NCBI RefSeq assembly: GCF_024213665.1
Contig: NZ_JANAVP010000031.1
Location: forward strand, 1 to 64,000
Source of the DNA: Streptomyces sp. A3M-1-3
GTDB taxonomy: Bacteria; Actinomycetota; Actinomycetes; Streptomycetales; Streptomycetaceae
DNA length: 64,000 bases
Direction: 5' to 3'
The notes under the pieces were generated by a model that was not told the DNA's origin, did not search any database, and saw only the letters and a list, made by a program, of their open reading frames with translations. The translations under genes and the position numbers were made by a program. Every line of letters starts with the position of its first letter. Position 1 is the first letter of the stretch. Below are positions 35,667-44,202 of the stretch, piece after piece.

Positions 35667-36160
35667 CCCGGGAGCGGGCCGGAACCGCGCTCGCCGGCCA
35701 TCCGCGCCTCCAGACGCTCGACGGCGGCGCGGATGCCGTTGCCGTATCCGTCGTCCGCGAGGGTGCCGGTCGCGGCCCGCGCCCGGTCGAGGTGGACCCG
35801 CGCGGCGTCCGGGCGCTGGAGCTTGACATAGTCGGCGGCGAGATTGAGATGGAGCGAGGGGTAGAAGGCGCGCACCGCGAGCGTGGCATGGTGTTGTGCC
35901 AACCGCTCCTCGCTCAGCCCGTCGGCCGCCGACAGCGCCCGCAGATCCCAGGCGAGCTCGTCGGCGGGATCGTCCTGGGTGTCGGCCATGTAGTGAGCGA
36001 GCGTGCAGCGGTGCAGTGGATCGCCGTTCTCGCCGATCTCCGACCAGAGCGCACCGAACCGGTTGCGCGCCTCCTCGCGGTCCCCGCCGTGGAGAAGCAT
36101 GAGCGCCTGCCCGATCCGGGTCATGACGACGTCTTCCGACGACTCCTGCTGCTCCGTCAC
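35654..36160 (-). CDS. TPR-like helical protein of unknown function
   Basis: The 168-residue, all-helical protein starts at GTG 36160 with GGGAGG in front. It contains repeat-like helices (MTRIGQALMLLHGGDREEARNRFGALWSEIG, HLNLAADYVKLQRPDAARVHLDRARAAT, NGIRAAVERLEARMAGE) that look like degenerate tetratricopeptide repeats. No enzymatic motif is seen. It probably mediates protein contacts. Confidence 0.8.
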   Translation of the reverse strand: MTEQQESSEDVVMTRIGQALMLLHGGDREEARNRFGALWSEIGENGDPLHRCTLAHYMADTQDDPADELAWDLRALSAADGLSEERLAQHHATLAVRAFYPSLHLNLAADYVKLQRPDAARVHLDRARAATGTLADDGYGNGIRAAVERLEARMAGERGSGPLPGQFP

Positions 36161-36265
36161 TGCTGCCTCCCGGGGCCGTACGCCGAGTCCGATGATCCAG
36201 ACGCTAGCCGGACGCACTGACAATCCGGTTCAGGCTCGGGGACGGCCCCGGCGGCACTGCGCCGG

Positions 36266-36943
36266 TCAGCCCAGGTTCGGGATGCGCCAGTCGACCGGCT
36301 CGTGGCCCTGGGCGGCGACGGCCTCGTTGATCGCGGTGAACGGGCGGGATCCGAAGAACTTCCGCGCGCTCAGCGGGGAGGGGTGGGCTCCCTTGACCAC
36401 CGTGTGCCGCTCCTGGTCGATCAGCGGCAGCTTCTTCTGGGCGTAGGCCCCCCAGAGGACGAAGACGGCCGGGTCGGGCCGGGAGGCCACCGCGCGGATC
36501 ACCGCGTCCGTGAACTTCTCCCAGCCCATCCCCTTGTGCGAGTTGGGCTCGCCGGCCCGCACCGTGAGCACGGCGTTGAGCAGGAGGACTCCCTGCTCGG
36601 CCCACGGCATCAGATAGCCGTTGTCCGGGACGGGGTGCCCCAGCTCCTCGTGCATCTCCTTGTAGATGTTCCGCAGGGACGGCGGCGTCCGCACGCCGGG
36701 CCGCACGGAGAAGCAGAGCCCGTGGCCCTGCCCCTCTCCGTGGTACGGGTCCTGGCCCAGCACCAGAACCTTGACCCGGTCGTACGGCGTCGCATCGAGG
36801 GCCGCGAAGACCTCCCCGCGAGGCGGGTAGACGGGACCGTTCGCCCGCTCCTTCTCCACGAACTCGGTGAGCTCCTTGAAGTAGGGCTTGTCCAGTTCCT
36901 CACCGAGGACGCCGAGCCAGGACTCGGGCAGCTTGTCGGTCAC
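36266..36943 (-). CDS. ung: Uracil-DNA glycosylase, family 1
   Basis: The 225-residue base-excision repair enzyme removes uracil from DNA. Catalytic motif A is VLGQDPYHGEGQGHGLCFSV and motif B HPSPLSARKFFGSRPF; LLLNAVLTVRAGEPNSHKG also matches. GTG 36943, with GGAGG upstream, gives the normal family length. It belongs to the same strand run as the ABC binding-protein gene but is probably transcribed alone. Confidence 0.96.
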   Translation of the reverse strand: MTDKLPESWLGVLGEELDKPYFKELTEFVEKERANGPVYPPRGEVFAALDATPYDRVKVLVLGQDPYHGEGQGHGLCFSVRPGVRTPPSLRNIYKEMHEELGHPVPDNGYLMPWAEQGVLLLNAVLTVRAGEPNSHKGMGWEKFTDAVIRAVASRPDPAVFVLWGAYAQKKLPLIDQERHTVVKGAHPSPLSARKFFGSRPFTAINEAVAAQGHEPVDWRIPNLG

Positions 36944-37012
36944 GTCAACAACCTCCGGTATGCGATCACTTCTTGTCCTGAAGAACCTACCGGCGACCAC
37001 TGACAGCCGGTC

Positions 37013-38605
37013 CTACCAGCTGGTCTTGCGGTACAGCTCCCACATCTGCATGACCGTCTGCGGGTCGAGCGCCCGCTCCCCGCCTGCGATGTCCTCCTGC
37101 GCGGCGATGTACAGCTTGCCCTGCCAGAGCGGGAGCAACCGGACGTCCTCGACGAGGATCTCCTGCGCCCGCTCGAACTCCTTGCTCACGGCTCCACGGT
37201 CGCTCTCCCGGCGCGACTTGGGCAGCAGCGTCGAGGTGATCTCGGGCACGTCGTACGGCGTACCGAGCGCGTTGTCCGCGCCGCCTACGAACGGGGCGAT
37301 GAAGTTGTCCGGGTCCGGGAAGTCCGGGAACCAGCCGCGGCCGAACACCGGGTACTCGCCGTCCTGGTAGCCGTCCTGGAAGTCCTTCCACGGGCGGCTG
37401 TGCAGGGTGATCTTGAACAGCCCGCCGGCTTCGAGCTGGCGCTTGAGCTCGGCGAACTCCGCCGCGGTGGAGGATCCGTAGCGGTCCGTCGTGAACCACA
37501 GGGTGAGCTCCACGGGCTCGGTGATGCCCGCGTCGCGAAGGGTCTTCTTCGCCTTGGCGGCGTCCGGCTCGCCGAAGGTGTCGAAGAACGGCGTGGTGTG
37601 GCCGGCCACGCCCTTGGGGACCATCGAGTAGAGCGGTTCGGCCGTGCCCTGGTAGACCCTCGAGATCAGCGCGTTGCGGTCGACGACCTGGGCGACGGCC
37701 TTGCGGACGGCCGGGTTCTTGGCCGCGGGGTCCTTGGGGTTGAAGACCAGGAAACGGATCTCGGCGCCGACCGTCTCGATCAGCTGGATACCGCTGTCCT
37801 TGGACTGCGGCCCCTCCATGTCCTCGATCGCTTCGGCCGTGATTCCGCGGTAGGTGGCGTCGATCTCCTTCTTCTTCAGTGCCGAGATCATCCCCTCGGA
37901 CTCCTCGAAGTAGCGGATCGTGACGGCGTCGTTCTTCCGCTCGGCGAAGCCCTCATACGCGGGGTTCTTCACCAGCTCGGCCTTGGCGCCCTCCTCGTAC
38001 GACTCCAGAACGTACGGGCCGGACCCGGTGATCTTCCCGTCCTCGCGGAGCTTGTCCGCCGGGTAGTCCTTGGGACTGACGAGGGAGGCGCCGGGCGTGG
38101 CGAGGACAAAGGGGAAGGTGGCGTCGGGCGTGTTCAGATGGAAGACGACGGTCAGGTCCCCGCTCGTCTCCACCCGCTCCAGGCTGCCCAGGAGGGCCTT
38201 CGGGCCGGTCTTCGAGTCGATCTTCATGATCCGGTCGATCGAGTGCTTGACCGCTGCGGCGTCGAGCGGCTCGCCGTTGGAGAACTTCAGGCCCTTCCGG
38301 AGCTCGCAGCGGTAGGACTCGTTGGCCGCGTCGGTGAACTTGCAGCTTTCGGCCGCGTCCGGCTGCGGCTTGGTGGATCCAGTGGGGAAACTCAGGAGAG
38401 TCTGGTAGATATTCCGGTACAACTCCCACGAATCGTCCCATGCCGCGGCAGGATCGAGCGTGCTGGGCGCACTCGTCGTACCGACGGTGATCTTCTGCTC
38501 ATCTTCACCGCCGCTGTCGGACAGCAGGCCGCACCCGGTGAGCAGGGATATGGACGCAAGGGCCGCAGCGGTCTGCAGACGTCTGGTCCGGTTGAACACG
38601 TGCAC
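37013..38605 (-). CDS. ABC transporter solute-binding lipoprotein, family 5 (peptide type)
   Basis: The 530-residue protein has a lipoprotein signal ending in SLLTGC and the family 5 (OppA/DppA-like) fold: TVGTTSAPSTLDPAAAWDD, RCELRKGLKFSNGEPLDAAAVKHSIDRI, FLVFNPKDPAAKNPAVRKAVAQVVDR and GWFPDFPDPDNF. It would capture peptides, nickel or another solute outside the membrane. No permease or ATPase gene is adjacent, so the partner transporter is elsewhere. Confidence 0.93.
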   Translation of the reverse strand: MHVFNRTRRLQTAAALASISLLTGCGLLSDSGGEDEQKITVGTTSAPSTLDPAAAWDDSWELYRNIYQTLLSFPTGSTKPQPDAAESCKFTDAANESYRCELRKGLKFSNGEPLDAAAVKHSIDRIMKIDSKTGPKALLGSLERVETSGDLTVVFHLNTPDATFPFVLATPGASLVSPKDYPADKLREDGKITGSGPYVLESYEEGAKAELVKNPAYEGFAERKNDAVTIRYFEESEGMISALKKKEIDATYRGITAEAIEDMEGPQSKDSGIQLIETVGAEIRFLVFNPKDPAAKNPAVRKAVAQVVDRNALISRVYQGTAEPLYSMVPKGVAGHTTPFFDTFGEPDAAKAKKTLRDAGITEPVELTLWFTTDRYGSSTAAEFAELKRQLEAGGLFKITLHSRPWKDFQDGYQDGEYPVFGRGWFPDFPDPDNFIAPFVGGADNALGTPYDVPEITSTLLPKSRRESDRGAVSKEFERAQEILVEDVRLLPLWQGKLYIAAQEDIAGGERALDPQTVMQMWELYRKTSW

Positions 38606-38623
38606 GCTCCTCGATCAGCCATG

Positions 38624-38635
38624 GGTCGGCCGACC
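38624..38635. promoter_or_regulatory. 12-bp perfect palindrome upstream of binding-protein gene
   Basis: GGTCGGCCGACC is a perfect 12-bp palindrome 19 bases upstream of the solute-binding lipoprotein start, a position suited to an operator. Confidence 0.35.
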
Positions 38636-38642
38636 ATACCGC

Positions 38643-38682
38643 AGTGCCCCGCCGAATCAACGGGCAGGATCGACGGGGCACT
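38643..38682 (-). terminator. Terminator hairpin after SDR gene
   Basis: AGTGCCCCG (38643-38651) and CGGGGCACT (38674-38682) form a perfect 9-bp stem, located just past the SDR stop on the minus strand. Confidence 0.5.
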
Positions 38683-38706
38683 TGCCTCAATACGTACCTA
38701 AACCGG

Positions 38707-39480
38707 TCAGTGGACTCCGGCGTTAAGGAAGATGCCACCATCCACGACCAGCGTCTGTCCAGTAATCCAGTCGGACTGGTCCGAAGTGAGGAACGCGGCC
38801 GCGCCCCCGATGTCCTGCGGAACGCCGAGCCGGCCCAGCGGATAGGCGGCCGCCGCCTCCGCCTCGCGGCCCTCGTACAGGGCCTCGGCGAACTTGGTCT
38901 TCACCACGGCGGGGGCGATCGCGTTGACCCGTACCAGGGGCGCCATCTCGTGGGCCAGCTGGAGGGTCAGGTTGACCATCGCCGCCTTGCTCATGCCGTA
39001 CGCGCCGATGAACGGCGAGGCGGAGATGGCGGCGACGGAGGCGATATTGACGATCGCGCCGCCGTTCTCCTTCTGCCAGGCCTTCCAGGTCTGCTGCGCG
39101 AACCCGAGTGCCGAGATCACGTTGGTCTCGTAGACCTTGCGCGCCACATCGAGGTCGAGCTCGGCGATCGGGCCGAAGACCGGATTCGTGCCGGCGTTGT
39201 TCACCAGGAAGTCCACCCGGCCGAACGCCTCCATGGTGCGCTCCACCGCGACGGCCTGGTGCGCCACGTCGTGCGCCTTGCCGGCCACGCCGATGACGCG
39301 GTCGGGGCCGAGCCGCTCGACGGCCTCCTTCAGCGCGTCCTCGTTGCGGCCGGTGATGCAGACGCGGTCGCCGCGGGCGACCAGCGCCTCGGCGACGCCG
39401 TAACCGATGCCGCGGCTGGCGCCCGTGACGAGGGCGACCTTCCCGCTGTCCGGTACCTGGCCCTGTGCCTGTCCAGTCAT
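38707..39480 (-). CDS. Short-chain dehydrogenase/reductase
   Basis: The 257-residue Rossmann enzyme has VALVTGASRGIGYGVAEAL (NADP glycine motif), FLVNNAGTNPVFGP, the catalytic Tyr-Lys in AYGMSKAAM and the C-terminal SDWITGQTLVVDGG. The extra VIGVAGKAHDV segment and overall sequence place it among FabG-like classical SDRs. It lies 35 bases downstream of a second SDR gene on the same strand, so the two form a likely operon. Confidence 0.92.
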   Translation of the reverse strand: MTGQAQGQVPDSGKVALVTGASRGIGYGVAEALVARGDRVCITGRNEDALKEAVERLGPDRVIGVAGKAHDVAHQAVAVERTMEAFGRVDFLVNNAGTNPVFGPIAELDLDVARKVYETNVISALGFAQQTWKAWQKENGGAIVNIASVAAISASPFIGAYGMSKAAMVNLTLQLAHEMAPLVRVNAIAPAVVKTKFAEALYEGREAEAAAAYPLGRLGVPQDIGGAAAFLTSDQSDWITGQTLVVDGGIFLNAGVH

Positions 39481-39515
39481 GATCGTGTCCCTAGTCCCTA
39501 GTCCCTTGATTCGCG

Positions 39516-40277
39516 TCAGTTGAGCGGGCCGCCGGCGACGTACAGGACCTGGCCGGAGACGAAGCCGGCCTCCTCGCCCGTGAAGAAGGCGATCGCGTTC
39601 GCGATGTCCTCGGGCTTTCCGACGCGCTGGACGGGGATCTGGGTGGCGGCGGCGGCCTGGAAGTCCTCGAATCCCATGCCGACGCGCGCGGCGGTCTGGG
39701 CGGTCATCTCGGTGACGATGAAGCCGGGCGCCACGGCGTTCGCGGTGATGCCGAACTTGCCGAGCTCCTTGGCGAGCGTCTTGGTGAAGCCCTGGAGCCC
39801 CGCCTTGGCCGCAGCGTAGTTCGCCTGTCCCCGGTTGCCCAGGGCGGAGCTGCTGGACAGGTTGACGACCCGGCCGAAGTTCGCGTCCACCATGTGCTTC
39901 TGGCAGGCGCGCGACATCAGGAACGCTCCCCGCAGGTGCACGTTCATCACGGTGTCCCAGTCGGTGTCGCTCATCTTGAACAGCAGGTTGTCGCGGAGCA
40001 CGCCCGCGTTGTTCACGAGGATGGTGGGAGCTCCGAGCTCGGCGGCGACCCGCGCGACGGCGGCCTCCACCTGGGCACTGTCGGAGACGTCGCAGCCGAC
40101 GGCGATGGCCTTGCCACCCGCCGCGCCGATCTTCTCGACGGTGTCCTTGCAGGCCGCCTCGTCAAGGTCGAGTACGGCTACGGCGCGGCCTTCCGCGGCC
40201 AGCCGTACGGCGGTGGCGGCGCCAATGCCGCGCGCCGCCCCGGTCACGATCGCGACGCGCTGCTCGGTGGTGGACAT
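39516..40277 (-). CDS. FabG-like 3-oxoacyl-(ACP) reductase
   Basis: The 253-residue classical SDR has VAIVTGAARGIGAATAVRLA, ILVNNAGVLRDNLLFKMSDTDWD, VVNLSSSSALGNRGQANYAAAKAGLQGFTKTLAKELG and YVAGGPLN at the C-terminus. The sequence NNAGVLRDNLLFKM is typical of FabG-type reductases of fatty-acid or beta-oxidation pathways. GAGGAG precedes ATG 40277. It is the first gene of the two-SDR unit. Confidence 0.92.
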   Translation of the reverse strand: MSTTEQRVAIVTGAARGIGAATAVRLAAEGRAVAVLDLDEAACKDTVEKIGAAGGKAIAVGCDVSDSAQVEAAVARVAAELGAPTILVNNAGVLRDNLLFKMSDTDWDTVMNVHLRGAFLMSRACQKHMVDANFGRVVNLSSSSALGNRGQANYAAAKAGLQGFTKTLAKELGKFGITANAVAPGFIVTEMTAQTAARVGMGFEDFQAAAATQIPVQRVGKPEDIANAIAFFTGEEAGFVSGQVLYVAGGPLN

Positions 40278-40338
40278 GCTGGTTCTCCTCGCCCTTGGGT
40301 GCGGCTCCTGCCGATGCGCTCCGATGCGGCTCGATCGG

Positions 40339-40353
40339 TGAGCAACCGCTTAG
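40339..40353. promoter_or_regulatory. Candidate operator upstream of the FabG-like gene
   Basis: The sequence TGAGCAACCGCTTAG, an imperfect palindrome (AGCAA / GCTT), lies 62 bases upstream of the FabG-like start. It resembles TetR-family sites seen before actinobacterial fatty-acid catabolism genes, which is from general knowledge and not proven here. Confidence 0.3.
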
Positions 40354-40423
40354 TCTCTCAGCAGACGAGACGCTAGAAGCCCTGGCACTCGGTGTCAACG
40401 GCCCACGGGTCCTGTGACACCCC

Positions 40424-40807
40424 TCAGCGCACCAGCAGCTCGAGCAACCGCTCGACCTCGGCCTCGGGGTCGGTCGTCAGCCCGGTGTGGACCGGCCCCG
40501 GCTGGACGACCGTACTGCGCGGCGCGATCAGCCACCGGAACCGCCGTCCGGCGTCGTCGCCCGCGGCCTGACCGGCCTCCGCGCCGCCGCAGCAGACGCC
40601 CTCAACCGCACGCAGAGCGGCCCGGACCCCCGCCACGTCCGCCTCCGGATCCAGCGCCCGCAGCTTGCCCTCGTCGAGGTGGGTGCGGGCGGCGACGAAG
40701 GACTTGGCGCGGCAGTACACCAGTACGCCCGCGTTGAACTGCTCGCCGCGCTCGACGCGCGGCACCACGCGCAGCAGCGCGTACTCAAAGACGTCCCGCT
40801 CGCTCAC
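40424..40807 (-). CDS. DUF3037 family protein
   Basis: The 127-residue protein starts at GTG 40807, overlapping the stop of the HipA-like gene as GTGA. It matches DUF3037: FEYALLRVVPRVERGEQFNAGVLVYCRAKSFVAAR, then LDEGKLRALDPEADVAGVRAALRAVEGVC. DUF3037 genes are repeatedly found next to HipA-like kinases. The role is unknown; an accessory or antagonist of the kinase is plausible. Confidence 0.88.
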   Translation of the reverse strand: MSERDVFEYALLRVVPRVERGEQFNAGVLVYCRAKSFVAARTHLDEGKLRALDPEADVAGVRAALRAVEGVCCGGAEAGQAAGDDAGRRFRWLIAPRSTVVQPGPVHTGLTTDPEAEVERLLELLVR

Positions 40808-41646
40808 CTGGCGCCGCCGCTCTTGTCGCTCTTGTCGCTCTTGCCGCGTCCGGTCAGCCAGCCAGGGGCCTGCGACGGCCTGTCCTCGCGCGGGGCCCCG
40901 AGCGTGATGCGGGTGTGGATCGTTGCCGCGCGCGGCAGCAGCGCCTCGACGTAGGCGCGGCGCAGCGCGTCGGTGCTGTCGAAGCCCGGCTCGTCGACCA
41001 GCCATTCGTCGGGGACGTCGGCCGCGACCTCGGTCAGCAGCTCCTCGCTCACGCGCGGCGCGAGCTCGGCGGCGGCCGCGGCGACGTCGGGCCCGACGGG
41101 TGCGAGTACATGGTCGGAGGCGTTGTACGGCTTCGCAGCGGCCGCCTGCGCCGTGGGCCAGTTGTGGTGCCAGATCATCGTCGCGCCGTGGTCGATGAGC
41201 CACACATCGCCGTGCCAGACCAGCATGTTGGGGTTCCGCCAGGAGCGGTCCACATTGTTGACCAGCGCGTCGAACCAGACCACCCGGCCCGCCTCCAGCG
41301 GGTCCATCGCGTAGGCCAGCGGATCGAAGCCGATCGACCCGGGCAGATAGTCCATCCCGAGGTTGAGGCCGCCGCTGGCCTTGAGGAGCTCCTGCACTTC
41401 CTGGTCCGGTTCACCGAGTCCGATGACCGGGTCCAGCTGCATCTGCACCAGGTCGGGCACCCGCAGCCCGAGCCGGCGGGCGAGCCGGCCGCAGATGACC
41501 TCGGCCACGAGGGTCTTGCGGCCCTGCCCCGCCCCGGTGAACTTCATGACGTACGTACCGAGATCGTCGGCCTCGACAATGCCGGGGAGCGACCCGCCTT
41601 CGCGCAGTGGTGTGACGTAGCGGGTCGCGGTGACCTCATTCAGCAT
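40804..41646 (-). CDS. HipA-like kinase domain protein
   Basis: The 280-residue protein has the HipA-type kinase fold. GTYVMKFTGAGQGRKTLVAEVICGRLARRLGL carries the ATP-binding Lys and Glu. The substrate/ATP region is VVWFDALVNNVDRSWRNPNMLVWHGDVWLIDHGATM, with the catalytic Asp-Asn pair in NVDRSWRNPN and the metal Asp in LIDHG. HipA phosphorylates glutamyl-tRNA synthetase in E. coli; the target here is unknown. Its upstream partner is not a HipB repressor. Translation is coupled to DUF3037. The integrase gene ends 76 bases upstream. Confidence 0.85.
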   Translation of the reverse strand: MLNEVTATRYVTPLREGGSLPGIVEADDLGTYVMKFTGAGQGRKTLVAEVICGRLARRLGLRVPDLVQMQLDPVIGLGEPDQEVQELLKASGGLNLGMDYLPGSIGFDPLAYAMDPLEAGRVVWFDALVNNVDRSWRNPNMLVWHGDVWLIDHGATMIWHHNWPTAQAAAAKPYNASDHVLAPVGPDVAAAAAELAPRVSEELLTEVAADVPDEWLVDEPGFDSTDALRRAYVEALLPRAATIHTRITLGAPREDRPSQAPGWLTGRGKSDKSDKSGGAR

Positions 41647-41722
41647 ATTCCCAGGCCACCCATCTCTTCAGCCTTGCAATCCACGGTCAACCCTAGAGGG
41701 GCGTAACAGCGGGAATCACCCG

Positions 41723-42991
41723 TCAACGGGCCTGGGGAGAATCTGGGGAGTTTCGGCTGGCCTCCCGATCTCCCCGCTCCCCGAGCAGTCCGTCGATGGC
41801 GATGCGCCCCTTGCTTCCGGCCTCCGGCATGAAGTGAGCATAGTAACCGAGGGTGATCGCGGGCGAGGAGTGCCCGAGCCACCGCGCCAAGGTCACGACG
41901 GACTCTCCAGCCTCCAGCATGAGCGAGGCATAGGTGTGCCGCAGCACATGGAAGCCGTCCTTCGGGGCCGCCGCCCACTGCCAGGGTTTCGCTCTCTCGG
42001 CGCGCGGTGGGATGATGCCGGCCTCTGCCAGCGCGGGCTTCCAGGTGTAGGTGTTCCACGTGTTCACCGCGATGGCGTTGCCGAATCGTGTGGTGAGCAG
42101 CAGCGAGAACTTCCTCGCCTGACCCTCCGGCTTCCCCCACGGAAGCTCCACTTCCACCGGTGGGAACGCTTCGACATGACGCTTCAGCTCCTCGGCCACT
42201 GAGGAGGGCATGTCGACGGTACGTGTCTTCTTCCCTTTCGGCAGTGCGAAGTACAGCCTTCCACGGATCACCTGGATTTGGCGGCGGACGTGCAGGACGC
42301 CTCGCGCGTAGTCGATGTCCTCCGGGCTCAGCCCAAACACCTCGCCCTGACGGAGCCCGCATCCCAGGCCGACTACGACGGCTATCCGGTTTCGTGGGCT
42401 GATGACGTCGCGAACTCGCAGCGCCGTCTCCAATCGCCACGCGTCGCGTCGCTCTTGCGGCGCCTTCGGCCACCGCACGGACTTCGCGTGCATGGGGTTC
42501 CTGGCCAGCCGCTTGTCGTCAACAGCCGCTTCCAGAATGGAGGAGAGCTCGGACAGAATGCCGCGCTGGTAGTCGACCGAGGAGACGGTTGACTGCAACT
42601 TGGCTATGTAAGCGCGCAGATCCGCCGCCGTGATGTTCCTGAGGGGGAGTTGACCCAGGTGCGGAATGATGTGAAGGCGCGCTCTCCGCTCCTGGTTGTC
42701 TTGGGTCTTCGGAACTCCGCCCCTGCCCGGCGCCCAGTGCATCGCGATGTAGTCGGCAAGTGTGATGGATCCGTCGCGCGGGTCCACAAACTCGCCCCGC
42801 TCTTCGTCCGTGGCTGCTCGACGAAGCCACGCCTTGGCGTCCTCCAACGTGTCGAAGGAGCGATCCCGGACTCCGGGGATACCGGCGACCTTGTACCGCT
42901 TCCCCTTGCCGTAGCGAGCGGTTCTTTCCCTCTGCCCGGTTATCGGGTCCTTCTTCTTCTTGATCCAACGATCTTCGATGTAGCCGGCCAG
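41723..42991 (-). CDS. int: Tyrosine site-specific integrase (pSAM2 type)
   Basis: This 422-residue recombinase of an integrative element has a basic N-terminal arm (YIEDRWIKKKKDPITGQRER), a core-binding domain (LADYIAMHWAPG...LRNITAADLRAYIAKL) and a catalytic domain: first Arg in GLGCGLRQGEVFGL, HVLRHTYASLMLE, GHSS and the nucleophile Tyr in TLGYYAHF. The frame stays homologous upstream of every ATG, GTG or TTG, back to LAGYIEDRW. I therefore place the start at CTG 42991, with AAGGAG six bases ahead. It lies 48 bases after the excisionase gene on the same strand. Confidence 0.9.
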   Translation of the reverse strand: MAGYIEDRWIKKKKDPITGQRERTARYGKGKRYKVAGIPGVRDRSFDTLEDAKAWLRRAATDEERGEFVDPRDGSITLADYIAMHWAPGRGGVPKTQDNQERRARLHIIPHLGQLPLRNITAADLRAYIAKLQSTVSSVDYQRGILSELSSILEAAVDDKRLARNPMHAKSVRWPKAPQERRDAWRLETALRVRDVISPRNRIAVVVGLGCGLRQGEVFGLSPEDIDYARGVLHVRRQIQVIRGRLYFALPKGKKTRTVDMPSSVAEELKRHVEAFPPVEVELPWGKPEGQARKFSLLLTTRFGNAIAVNTWNTYTWKPALAEAGIIPPRAERAKPWQWAAAPKDGFHVLRHTYASLMLEAGESVVTLARWLGHSSPAITLGYYAHFMPEAGSKGRIAIDGLLGERGDREASRNSPDSPQAR

Positions 42992-43038
42992 GTGATACTC
43001 CTTGTCGAGGGGAAACGGCGCTCTGAGGCGTGGGAGCG

Positions 43039-43350
43039 TTAGGCGTTGGGGATTCGGCTGGGCCGTTGCTGAGGAGTGGCGCTCAGCGGGCTCAGGACGG
43101 CGTTGGAGCGGGAGTCGGCCTGCTCCTGTTCACGGATCCAGGCGTCGACGGCTTCTCGGCGGTACATGACGCGACCGCGAGGACCCATGCGGAAGCTCGG
43201 CGGCCCCTGCCGCCGGTGCCGCCAGACGTAGAGCGTGTGCGGTGAAAGGCCGAGATACTCGGCGGCCTCCTTGACGTTGAGGAATGCGGCGCGTATGGCG
43301 CCAGCAGGAGCGGGTGCGGCAGATGGAAGGAGCAGCGATCGTGCAGGCAT
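43039..43350 (-). CDS. xis: AlpA-family excisionase / MerR-like HTH
   Basis: The 103-residue protein has a MerR-type winged helix: FLNVKEAAEYLGLSPHTLYVWRHRRQGPPSFRMGPRGRVMYRREAVDAWIREQE. This is the usual excisionase next to pSAM2-type integrases. ATG 43350 is preferred. GTG 43374 lies inside a long inverted repeat and lacks a ribosome site. The C-terminal 20 residues are Ser/Pro-rich. It is upstream of int in one unit and would bend DNA to favour excision. Confidence 0.85.
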   Translation of the reverse strand: MPARSLLLPSAAPAPAGAIRAAFLNVKEAAEYLGLSPHTLYVWRHRRQGPPSFRMGPRGRVMYRREAVDAWIREQEQADSRSNAVLSPLSATPQQRPSRIPNA

Positions 43351-43364
43351 GGAAGTAATGGTCA

Positions 43365-43399
43365 CCACGATCACCGGTTTGGCTAACCGGCGATCGTGG
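43365..43399. promoter_or_regulatory. 35-bp near-perfect inverted repeat upstream of xis-int
   Basis: The arms CCACGATCACCGGTT (43365-43379) and AACCGGCGATCGTGG (43385-43399) match at 14 of 15 positions around a 5-bp centre. It abuts the proposed xis start and is the best candidate in the window for an operator controlling excision and integration. Confidence 0.6.
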
Positions 43400-43429
43400 C
43401 CTATGTTGCGCTCGCGCTCCGCCAGAGGC

Positions 43430-43699
43430 TTGTCCCGCGCTGTCAGTCACGCCCCCGAGTTTCCGCACCACGAAACGCTCAGGAACCCCGATGGCACGGG
43501 GCCACATGCCGAGTTGCAGCTCCGGGTGCACCGCAGCATGTGCGAGGACGGCCCTATCGCGTCGGTAGCCGCATTGCAGCAAGTCCTCGCCGAAGAGGCC
43601 GGCAGCGCGTACGCACAGCCCGGTGGAGACGGCGCCATAGTCGCCCGCCGCCTGGCCGTGCCAGGCGTTCAGTGCGCCGAGGGCAAAGAGAGCGGGTGA
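43430..43699 (+). other. Possible coding remnant, unidentified
   Basis: One frame from TTG 43430 to 43699 shows the positional bias of Streptomyces genes (about three quarters G/C in third positions). It reads HETLRNPDGTGPHAELQL, then MCEDGPIASVAALQQVLAEEAG, a plausible helical protein. There is no convincing ribosome site or known family. It may be the tail of a gene lost during element rearrangement. Confidence 0.25.
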
Positions 43700-44202
43700 A
43701 GTGAAGCGAGCCGTCGAATAGCGGGGGCAGACAGGCGAACCTCCCAAGTAGGGGCCATGCCAGCAAGGCAGTCACACGCGGTGCAGGATTCCGAGATATT
43801 TCGCAACCCGGGCCGCAGCGGAGTATCTGCGCATCCTGGCCTGGTGTTTTCCGGGACGTTGTACGTTGACATGGCCCCGGCGGAGGTATCCAGTCCTGTC
43901 GTCCTATTTCTCGTCTGCCGTGAGCGAATGCCCGTCGGCGGCCTGCATGAAGTCCTCTTGTCGTGGACTTATGGAGGTGCAAGGGATGCGCCGGCGCCTG
44001 CATCATGCAGCCGCACAACCTCATTGATGAGTGGACCTGCCACCGCAGTGCCGAAGCGACGCGCAACCCCGAATGACACGCTGCCGACTGACTGATCCAC
44101 GTCGTGGTCGAGCCCCACTCACCTTCACGGTTGGCGACCGGCTTTCGGTGTGCCCTGGACGGCTGGGTAGGGTCGCGGTACCCGAGCTGGAGAGGTAGTT
44201 GC

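Larger units (their letters stand above)
43351..44202. other. Gene-poor region between xis and cutA
   Basis: This 852-bp stretch has no confidently supported gene. Apart from the 35-bp inverted repeat, it holds only a possible coding remnant at 43430-43699. Base composition drops in GC around 43760-44060. No tRNA, replication initiator or transfer gene was recognised. Several overlapping frames on both strands show no family motif. Confidence 0.5.

Noticed and set aside
41647..41722. Possible tRNA fragment at the integrase att site
   Set aside because: No cloverleaf or T-arm signature could be folded on either strand.
43757..44095. 112-codon open frame in the gene-poor region
   Set aside because: Third-position G/C bias is weak, there is no ribosome site, and no motif is recognised.
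44070..44130. GGTCGAGCCCC resembling a tRNA T-arm
   Set aside because: It lacks TTC of the T-loop, and no anticodon or acceptor arm lies upstream.
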